Of a stretch of DNA of 5,491 nucleotides, positions 1-4,716 are shown piece by piece. A program made the translations under genes and the position numbers. The first letter of the stretch is position 1; each line of letters starts with the position of its first letter. This DNA is from Holophaga sp. GTDB lineage: Bacteria; Acidobacteriota; Holophagae; Holophagales; Holophagaceae. The stretch lies in contig JAUYES010000015.1 of assembly GCA_030691225.1 (NCBI GenBank), positions 1 to 5,491 of the forward strand, read 5' to 3'. The notes under the pieces are model-generated. The model made no database searches. It worked only from the letters and a program-made list of their open reading frames with translations, and was not told where the DNA came from.

Positions 1-17
1 GCCCCAATGTAAGTCAT
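1..17 (-). CDS. 5' tip of a further operon gene, cut by the left edge
   Basis: An ATG on the minus strand (bases 17-15) opens a frame reading M-T-Y-I-G before the window ends. GGAGAG lies at 27-22, so GGAG is 6 nt from the ATG, which is good Shine-Dalgarno spacing. The start is 42 nt after the stop of the ThDP-enzyme gene and on the same strand, with no visible terminator between them, so it is probably the next gene of the operon. Five residues are too few to suggest a function. Confidence 0.45.
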
Positions 18-59
18 GGTTCTCTCCAGTCGATCACTAGGGCGAGGGCATAAAAACGA

Positions 60-1862
60 TCAGCAATTCTCCAAGGGAGGGATGATCATATTTTCCAAAA
101 ACTCCTGCCGTGGTAGGAATGGCCACAGATCCTCCAGGGGTGGAGAAATCATGGAGCCATCTGGTAGCTGCCTTGAAGAAAGGCATGGTGAACGAATCTC
201 GTCAGGGGGTACCATCACTTCACATAACACGGGACCTTGTGAATCCAACACCTTGCGGAGTTTGTCCTTGAGTTGGTGCGGATTCTCGATTCGATCAGTG
301 AGAAGTCCGTAGGCTTCTGCGATCCGAACCGTGTCAGGAAGCGTCAGGCCACTGCTGGCATCTGCTCCTGTCAGTCGACCGAAGTGCCTAGTTTGAGAGG
401 TCCTGATTGAAGAATAGCCCCCATTGTTCAACACGAAGATCTTGATGGGAAGCTTCATCCGAACAATGGTTTCAAGCTCTTGGATGTTCATTTGGATTCC
501 ACCATCTGCTTCGAGGCAGATTGTCTGCTTCCCCCCGCTGGCAAGGCATGCCGCAAGGCTTGCGGGAAGGGCCAGTCCCATGGAGCCTGTTCCGCGATTG
601 TGGAAGATCCTTTGTCCTTCCTTCACCTTGAAGGCCAAAAGAAAGGCTTCTACACATGCACCCGCAGCCATCGAAGCGATGATGGCTCCTTCGGGAAGAG
701 TTTCAGATAGGGTTTCTGAAAACAGGAATGTACTTACGTGGTTCATTTCGTTCCGGTGCTCAGGGAGCACAACGGGGTAATTCGCCTTCCATTGAAGACA
801 TCGGGTCCGCCAGGTATCAATCCCTGAAGGCGCGCAACCCTTATGCTGTCGCAGCATCTCCTGAATAAAATCTCGTGCATCAGCACAAACAGGAACATCT
901 ATGTGAATGTTTAGTTTTCGGATTTCATTGGCATCGATATCAACAATCACCTTCTTGGCCGCTCTAGCAAGGCGATCATAGGCGTATCCCACCATGGCCA
1001 TATCGAGACGGGCACCAATGGTGATCAAGAGATCAGAATTCTGGAGTGCAAAATTGGCCCCACGCGGGGCAATGGATCCCGGTCGTCCCACAAACAGAGG
1101 GTGGTTATCTGGAATCAAGTCGATCCCCAACCATGTGGTCAGGATTGGTACTCCGAGTTGCTCAGCCATCACCCTGAAATCAGCCACAGCACCGGCAAGG
1201 CGAATTCCATTACCAGCTAGTATTACCGGTCGTTGCGCCCTCGTAAGGTGGGCGAGGGTTTCAGCAACCTGACTTCGGAGCATGTCAGGGGCTGATGACT
1301 CATCTTCCTTCGTCGCATCGAATCCGATCAATTCATCCGGTTCTATCGTCGCGGCTTGAACATCCAAAGGAATATCCAGCCAAGTCGGGCCAGGGCGTCC
1401 TGTTTTGGAAAGGTGGATCGCCTTTTCCAAGTGGTACCGGATAGATGTTGGGTCAATCACGGTTATGGCGTATTTAGTGATGGGCTTCACGATGGGAATG
1501 ATATTGATTTCCTGAACGCCCATCTGTCGCACACCTCGGCCAGTCATGAGGTCTGCGCGCTTGACCTGGCCAGAGAGGAATAGACAGGGCGTAGAGTCCA
1601 ACCAGGAAGCGGCAACACCAGTCACAGCATTGGTTCCCCCAGGCCCCGTTGTGAACAGGGCAACCCCTAGGTTATTCGTCACGCGAGCATAGGCTTCAGC
1701 AGCAATAGCAGAGGCCTGCTCATGGAGGTTGCAGACGAATTCGATGCCAGGACAATTCCCAAGAGAATCGTTTAGGTGCATGGCACCACCACCGGGGACC
1801 ATGAAAATATGCTTCACACCAAGTTCAGCAAGATAGCGGATGACATAATCCGAGAGCTTCAC
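60..1862 (-). CDS. Acetolactate-synthase-like thiamine-diphosphate (ThDP) enzyme of a polysaccharide cluster
   Basis: A 600-residue protein with the three-domain plan of the acetolactate synthase/pyruvate decarboxylase superfamily. The N-terminal PYR domain has VPGGGAMHLND (22-32), the catalytic-type Glu48 in LHEQA, and TTGPGGTNAVTG (71-82). A central domain covers about 195-335 (LAGNGIRLAG, ITIGARLD). The C-terminal PP domain has GSMGLALPASLAA (426-438), EADGG (451-455) and LNNGGY (478-483). In the ThDP/Mg motif the usual GDG is ADG, but the metal-binding Asp453 and an Asn (479/480) remain. The GTG start at 1862 is supported by AAGGAG at 1877-1872, 9 nt upstream. The gene lies 22 nt after the phosphatase gene, so it is co-transcribed. 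In a sugar cluster a housekeeping role in branched-chain amino acids is less likely than carboligation or decarboxylation on a sugar intermediate; YerE of yersiniose synthesis is the known precedent. The family is secure, the substrate unknown. Confidence 0.92.
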   Translation of the reverse strand: MKLSDYVIRYLAELGVKHIFMVPGGGAMHLNDSLGNCPGIEFVCNLHEQASAIAAEAYARVTNNLGVALFTTGPGGTNAVTGVAASWLDSTPCLFLSGQVKRADLMTGRGVRQMGVQEINIIPIVKPITKYAITVIDPTSIRYHLEKAIHLSKTGRPGPTWLDIPLDVQAATIEPDELIGFDATKEDESSAPDMLRSQVAETLAHLTRAQRPVILAGNGIRLAGAVADFRVMAEQLGVPILTTWLGIDLIPDNHPLFVGRPGSIAPRGANFALQNSDLLITIGARLDMAMVGYAYDRLARAAKKVIVDIDANEIRKLNIHIDVPVCADARDFIQEMLRQHKGCAPSGIDTWRTRCLQWKANYPVVLPEHRNEMNHVSTFLFSETLSETLPEGAIIASMAAGACVEAFLLAFKVKEGQRIFHNRGTGSMGLALPASLAACLASGGKQTICLEADGGIQMNIQELETIVRMKLPIKIFVLNNGGYSSIRTSQTRHFGRLTGADASSGLTLPDTVRIAEAYGLLTDRIENPHQLKDKLRKVLDSQGPVLCEVMVPPDEIRSPCLSSRQLPDGSMISPPLEDLWPFLPRQEFLENMIIPPLENC

Positions 1863-1877
1863 CAGCGCACACTCCTT
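1863..1877 (-). promoter_or_regulatory. Ribosome-binding site fixing the GTG start of the ThDP-enzyme gene
   Basis: AAGGAG (bases 1877-1872 on the minus strand) stands 9 nt before the GTG at 1862. The sequence is almost the full anti-16S complement and makes GTG the likely start although no ATG is present. It lies in the 22-nt gap after the phosphatase stop. Confidence 0.6.
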
Positions 1878-1884
1878 AGTTCAA

Positions 1885-2361
1885 TCATCCTCGTTGCAAA
1901 AGCCACAGATCTACCCATTCCCGCACGGCACCATTGCCACCGGGGTAGCCCATAACACGCTTTGCAGCTTTCAGAACTGCTGGATGCCCATCTGCTGGGA
2001 CCGCGGAGGATCCTGCGATACCCATAGCAGCAAGATCGTTGATGTCATCCCCCATGAAGCAAATAGATTTGAGTGGAATCCCACGTGTCTCTGAATATTC
2101 CTTTAGTGCTGAAGCCTTGTCCTTGCATCCACGGTAGAGGTCCTGAATACCAAGTTTTGTTGCGTATAAGTCCAATAGGGGAGTGTCCTCTCCGGAGATC
2201 AAGACGACCCGAAGACCTGCCTTCATGCCACGCGAAAGGCCCATGACATCCCGAAAGGAAAAGCGCTTGAACTCTTCTCCTCCCGGCCCCCACCAAAAAG
2301 TTCCATCCGTTAACACGCCATCGACATCCAGAGCCAGCGAGGTGATCTCTTCCACAACCAT
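1885..2361 (-). CDS. KdsC-like HAD-superfamily sugar-acid phosphatase
   Basis: A 158-residue cap-less HAD phosphatase resembling KdsC (Kdo-8-phosphate phosphatase) and the phosphatases of 9-phosphorylated nonulosonic acids. Motif I is DVDGVLTDG (Asp12 nucleophile, Asp14 acid/base), motif II VLISGE (Ser56), motif III a Lys in CKDKAS (80/82), and motif IV GDDINDLAAM (104-113). The C-terminal GGNGAVRE (141-148) is the KdsC-type tail that closes over a neighbouring subunit's active site in that family. E. coli KdsC is longer (about 188 residues). KdsC usually has ISGR where this protein has ISGE, which may mark a different substrate. The ATG at 2361 overlaps the stop of the NeuB-like gene (TGATG); a GTG one codon upstream is also possible. 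The coupling suggests that it dephosphorylates the NeuB-like product. A true Kdo-8-phosphate phosphatase is the alternative, less likely from the context. Confidence 0.9.
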   Translation of the reverse strand: MVVEEITSLALDVDGVLTDGTFWWGPGGEEFKRFSFRDVMGLSRGMKAGLRVVLISGEDTPLLDLYATKLGIQDLYRGCKDKASALKEYSETRGIPLKSICFMGDDINDLAAMGIAGSSAVPADGHPAVLKAAKRVMGYPGGNGAVREWVDLWLLQRG

Positions 2362-2363
2362 CA
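2359..2363 (-). promoter_or_regulatory. TGATG stop/start overlap between the synthase and phosphatase genes
   Basis: The TGA of the NeuB-like gene and the ATG of the KdsC-like gene share one base. Only a weak AAAGGG lies just upstream, too close to be ideal. Translation of the phosphatase therefore probably depends on ribosomes finishing the synthase, which would keep the two enzymes in step. Confidence 0.65.
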
Positions 2364-3233
2364 CCCTTTGCGGCGAAGCTTCTTCATGTTTGGAATTTCG
2401 CGATCGATCAATTGTTTGACACCATCACCCATGGATGTCTCTACCAACCGAATATCCTTTACTAATTGATTGATTCCGTTGGGTCCAAGGCTCGCGGCAT
2501 GATCCGTGCCCCACATGGATCGATCTAGTGTGATATGCCGCTCCACTAGGCAGGCACCCAAGGCCACTGCGGCCACGGAGGATGCAAGCCCAGTCTCGTG
2601 GCCCGAGTAGCCTACCGGCAGTCCGTATCGCTTATGCATGGTTTGGATCGTGCGGAGATTTAATTCATTGTAGAAAGCTGGGTAAGTGCTGACGGAATGC
2701 AACAGAATCAAGTTCTCTCGTCCAAGCACTTCTACTGCGTGATCAACTTGGGCCTCGGTGCTCATGCCGCAAGAAAGAATGATAGGGCGATCCTTGGCCT
2801 TGGCTCTTGTGTATCGAAGGAGCTCGTCATCCGTGAGGGAGGCGGAGGCGATTTTGTAGCAGGGCACAGGAAACTGATCGATGAAGTCCACGGAGGCCTC
2901 ATCCCAGCAAGAGGCGAACCATGCGATACCCGTTGACTCGCAGAAGGAATTAATTTGCTCGTATTGGCTCTGGCCAAATTCCAGTCCCCGCTTCAGGTCA
3001 CCATTGGTGGGCCCAAAGGGGTTCTCTCGGGGTTTCGCCAATTCCTCCGGCGTATAGACGACATCAACGGTTCGCTTTTGGAACTTCACAGCATTGCACC
3101 CCGACGAAGCTGCAAGCGCGATAAGCCCCATGGCCAGCGCGGTGTCGCCGTTGTGGTTGATACCAATCTCGCCAACAATATAGCAAGGCTCACCATCACC
3201 GAAATATCTATCCCCAATCTTAACTTTGCTCAT
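2361..3233 (-). CDS. NeuB-family synthase (N-acetylneuraminate synthase-like) without a SAF domain
   Basis: A 290-residue NeuB TIM-barrel enzyme. Family members condense phosphoenolpyruvate with an N-acyl-mannosamine-type sugar, or its 6-phosphate, to give a nonulosonic acid. Visible signatures are GEIGINHNG (21-29, with the catalytic-type Glu22), AVKFQKR (48-54), CYKIASASL (125-133), LSCGMST (153-159), YSGHE (209-213) and ERHITLD (231-237). His212 and His233 match the metal-binding pair of NeuB. The protein ends at KKLRRKG, where typical NeuB proteins (about 335-350 residues) continue into a C-terminal antifreeze-like SAF domain; that domain is absent here. The ATG at 3233 was chosen over an upstream GTG at 3278 because GGGAGG lies 7 nt before it. 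The stop overlaps the phosphatase ATG. The family is certain; the product (sialic, legionaminic, Kdn-like or other) is not. Confidence 0.93.
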   Translation of the reverse strand: MSKVKIGDRYFGDGEPCYIVGEIGINHNGDTALAMGLIALAASSGCNAVKFQKRTVDVVYTPEELAKPRENPFGPTNGDLKRGLEFGQSQYEQINSFCESTGIAWFASCWDEASVDFIDQFPVPCYKIASASLTDDELLRYTRAKAKDRPIILSCGMSTEAQVDHAVEVLGRENLILLHSVSTYPAFYNELNLRTIQTMHKRYGLPVGYSGHETGLASSVAAVALGACLVERHITLDRSMWGTDHAASLGPNGINQLVKDIRLVETSMGDGVKQLIDREIPNMKKLRRKG

Positions 3234-3246
3234 GAGGAGACCTCCC
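3234..3246 (-). promoter_or_regulatory. Strong ribosome-binding site of the NeuB-like gene
   Basis: GGGAGG (bases 3246-3241 on the minus strand) is 7 nt before the ATG at 3233. It settles the start against the GTG at 3278, which overlaps the stop of the upstream remnant and would add 15 residues with no family resemblance. Confidence 0.75.
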
Positions 3247-3274
3247 AAAAATTTGGTCCAGTGGGCTTTGGCAA

Positions 3275-3361
3275 TCACTTTCTATGCCAGTTCACCATTC
3301 GACGGATTCCGTCTTTAAGTTCGATTGTGCCGAGCCCAGTTGTTTGGACTAGGCCTAAGTA
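3275..3361 (-). pseudogene. 3'-end remnant of a probable NAD-dependent sugar epimerase/dehydratase
   Basis: One minus-strand frame reads 28 residues and ends ELKDGIRRMVNWHRK followed by TGA at 3277-3275. An ending of the type LEEGIRRTVEWYR is characteristic of extended short-chain dehydrogenase/reductase proteins that act on nucleotide sugars (epimerases, dehydratases). Upstream the frame closes at a TAA (3364-3362), and neither a Rossmann fold nor a start codon is present, so only the tail survives. It stops 41 nt before the intact NeuB-like ATG, a natural spacing for a former upstream neighbour. The resemblance rests on a short stretch and on my memory of the family; the gene type is an inference. 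Confidence 0.5.
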
Positions 3362-3394
3362 TTACCCTGACCTAATCATCCAGGCTCCAAAATA
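3362..3394 (-). other. Junction between two gene remnants
   Basis: This short stretch lies between the stop of the neuB-like remnant and the open tail of the epimerase-like remnant. I see no coding resemblance, repeat, insertion-sequence end or terminator in it. It probably contains the breakpoint of the deletion that joined the two remnants, although similarity to NeuB already ends near 3440, so the breakpoint could lie anywhere in about 3362-3440. Confidence 0.35.
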
Positions 3395-3535
3395 TCACTT
3401 AGGCACGCACCACTGTTGGAACATAGTGGGTTCGTGGTTTTCGAGACTGCCGTTGTGGTTGATTCCGATCTTCCCCACAAGGTAGCAAGGATGACTGTTG
3501 CCAAGTTTTTTGTTGCCGACCCTGACTTCCGCCAT
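3395..3535 (-). pseudogene. Truncated 5' remnant of a second neuB-like gene
   Basis: An ATG at 3535 opens a 46-codon frame ending in TGA (3397-3395). It begins MAEVRVGNKKLGNSHPCY and continues through LVGKIGINHNG. Against the intact neighbour, 16 of the first 32 residues are identical, including the PCY..VG.IGINHNG core. After GSLE the resemblance stops abruptly and the frame closes soon after. A ribosome-binding site is still present: GAGGGG at 3545-3540, with GAGG 6 nt from the ATG. The Glu of the family's GEIGINHNG motif is Lys here, a change expected to destroy activity. At 50% identity it is an old paralogue rather than a recent duplication. It could still be translated as a short peptide, but nothing suggests that the peptide has a use. 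Confidence 0.75.
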
Positions 3536-3602
3536 GAAGCCCCTCGTTTTGTCTGTCTGGTAATTGTGCCCATTGCGAGAGGTTTTCCAGGATCCGTGCC
3601 AA

Positions 3603-4421
3603 TCAAATGGGCTGAATCTGTTTCGCGACCTCTGCTTGGTTTTTCAAATAAAAAGGAACCTGTCGCCAAGCCCAATGAACGTGGGGCATGACTGTTTTCA
3701 AGTGACAGCCTTGTCCTTTAAAGATCAACTCCAGGGATTTGGCAGAGTGCAACGAGATGTGGCCATTCCTGGGTGCCAAGTACCACCACGCGGTGCCAAT
3801 CTCCCGGATATTCGTGGGCTGGAGAAGGGTTGAAATCAGCACAGCACCTTCCGTGCGGAGGGACCTGACTAGACTGCGAATTCCAGCCTTCGGGTCAGGC
3901 AGATGCTCCAGTACCTCGATGCAAGAAACCAGATTGAAGTCTCCCTTGGGCTGGGCTGCAAAGGTGAGGTTGAAGGGCTCCCAGGTTTCCGCTCGCCGCA
4001 CGCCATGGGCTTGCAGCAACTCGGCAAGGCGACCCGTGCCTCCTCCCCAGTCGAGGGCTTCGATCTCGGATAGATGGTTTGGGAACGCATCAGTGATGGC
4101 CTTGGCCCAACTCGTTGGACGGACGTTTGCGAATTCTGGATCCACGGCTGGGTAGGCCTCGTTGTAGACGTGGCCCTGGAATTCCTCATCCGTCCAATGA
4201 TCGAAGAAGCGTGTGAACAGGAAGCCGCAGGCCTCACAGCGATAGTAGGGGACCATGATTCCAGATGAAGGAAGGAAGACTCCGTTGTGTTCCTCGCAAC
4301 TCTTTTGGAAATCCACACGACCAAAAAGTGGAGCGAGGTTGCTGCAGCATTTGCAAAGCGTGCGCTCCCCAGAGATCGCCTGGAATGCAAGATCGGTTAG
4401 GCTCCGAATCTTTTGGTTCAC
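3603..4421 (-). CDS. Zinc-ribbon plus class I SAM-dependent methyltransferase
   Basis: A protein of 272 residues from the GTG at 4421. The N-terminal part has a zinc-ribbon-like set of cysteines: Cys23-x-x-Cys26, then Cys42, then Cys62-x-x-Cys65 inside YYRCEACGFLF. A class I methyltransferase domain follows, with motif I LDWGGGTGRLAELL (about 123-136), an acidic WEPF after the second strand (147-150) and EVLEHLPDP (169-177). A NGHISLHSAKSLELIF segment near 219-234 is typical of the Methyltransf_23-like family seen in polysaccharide and secondary-metabolite clusters. The start was chosen because AGAAGG lies 9 nt upstream; the same frame extends to a TTG at 4493 (296 residues) that has no ribosome-binding site. 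It leads the operon and probably methylates a sugar or sugar precursor. The exact acceptor cannot be told. Confidence 0.87.
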   Translation of the reverse strand: MNQKIRSLTDLAFQAISGERTLCKCCSNLAPLFGRVDFQKSCEEHNGVFLPSSGIMVPYYRCEACGFLFTRFFDHWTDEEFQGHVYNEAYPAVDPEFANVRPTSWAKAITDAFPNHLSEIEALDWGGGTGRLAELLQAHGVRRAETWEPFNLTFAAQPKGDFNLVSCIEVLEHLPDPKAGIRSLVRSLRTEGAVLISTLLQPTNIREIGTAWWYLAPRNGHISLHSAKSLELIFKGQGCHLKTVMPHVHWAWRQVPFYLKNQAEVAKQIQPI

Positions 4422-4436
4422 TGAGGATTTCCTTCT
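4422..4436 (-). promoter_or_regulatory. Ribosome-binding site supporting the GTG start of the methyltransferase
   Basis: AGAAGG (bases 4436-4431 on the minus strand) is 9 nt before the GTG at 4421. The competing TTG at 4493 has no purine-rich stretch at a suitable distance. The choice affects only 24 basic, poorly conserved residues and not the domains. Confidence 0.45.
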
Positions 4437-4479
4437 GATTCGGTTGAGGATTCGATCTGAAATGAAAAAACTATTCAAA

Positions 4480-4707
4480 CTAGGCAGTGGCAAAATGAAA
4501 GCCGTAGTGTGCCTGCGGGAGTTTGCAGTGGCCCCATCTTAAGCCCAGAGATGACAGAAGGAGGTCCTTTTCGTCGGGTGCAATTTCGACATAATGAGAT
4601 TTGAAGTCACCTTGAATTGAGGGAGTTCTGGCAAATGCTAAACTGACGGTTACAGCGAAATCGTCAAACCACAAAACAAGTTCTTCGAAGTGTTGTTTGT
4701 CACGCAT
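4480..4707 (-). CDS. Possible small unidentified protein or gene remnant in the divergent spacer
   Basis: A 75-codon frame starts at an ATG (4707) and ends with TAG at 4480, reaching into the possible upstream extension of the methyltransferase. The predicted peptide looks protein-like: an acidic-aromatic start (FEELVLWFDDF), a central SHYVEIAPDEKDLLLSSLGL and a His/aromatic-rich tail. I recognise no family. Against it, no Shine-Dalgarno sequence precedes the ATG, and the start lies only 9 bp from the rfaE1 start on the other strand, leaving no room for separate promoters. It could be the surviving end of a lost gene, or chance. Confidence 0.25.
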   Translation of the reverse strand: MRDKQHFEELVLWFDDFAVTVSLAFARTPSIQGDFKSHYVEIAPDEKDLLLSSLGLRWGHCKLPQAHYGFHFATA

Positions 4708-4716
4708 GGAGTCGTC
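4708..4716 (+). promoter_or_regulatory. Ribosome-binding site of rfaE1
   Basis: GGAG at 4708-4711 is 5 nt before the ATG at 4717. The frame is open further upstream to a TAA at 4639, but that part shows no resemblance to the kinase family, so this site supports 4717 as the start. Confidence 0.5.

Larger units (their letters stand above)
4422..4716. other. Divergent intergenic region between the methyltransferase and rfaE1 genes
   Basis: About 295 bp separates the two divergent starts, so promoters for both directions should lie here. On the plus strand the best candidate I find is weak: TTGAGG (4617-4622), a 16-bp gap and TAAACT (4639-4644) preceded by TG, which would start a transcript near 4650. 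On the minus strand TTGAAT near 4478 with TCGAAT 17 bp further is equally weak and would start transcription almost at the GTG. No terminator, repeat or RNA gene is visible. Confidence 0.3.

Noticed and set aside
424..780. Plus-strand frames inside the ThDP-enzyme gene (also 994-1272 and 1356-1583)
   Set aside because: All are complements of conserved ThDP-enzyme codons, with no domain resemblance and no ribosome-binding sites.
3234..3278. Longer NeuB-like start at the GTG at 3278
   Set aside because: The extra 15 residues do not resemble the family, and a strong ribosome-binding site stands 7 nt before the ATG at 3233.
3301..3313. Inverted repeat GACGG-ATT-CCGTC as a possible terminator
   Set aside because: The stem is only 5 bp, no run of T follows on either strand, and the bases are explained as DGIR codons in the epimerase-like remnant.
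3148..3475. Two similar stretches (about 3148-3190 and 3451-3490) as a direct repeat or mobile-element end
   Set aside because: The similarity follows codons of the NeuB motif PCY..VG.IGINHNG in the same reading frame and is broken at third positions, so it is paralogy of coding sequence, not a repeat element.
2955..3485. A 176-codon plus-strand frame across the neuB-like start and the decayed region
   Set aside because: It is antisense to the well-supported NeuB-family frame and both remnants, has no recognisable domain, and its middle is the complement of conserved NeuB codons.
3399..3602. A 67-codon minus-strand frame, starting with TTG, over the decayed region
   Set aside because: It reads the neuB-like remnant in the wrong frame, has a weak start and no ribosome-binding site, and its low-complexity Gln/Ser composition is unlike a real protein.
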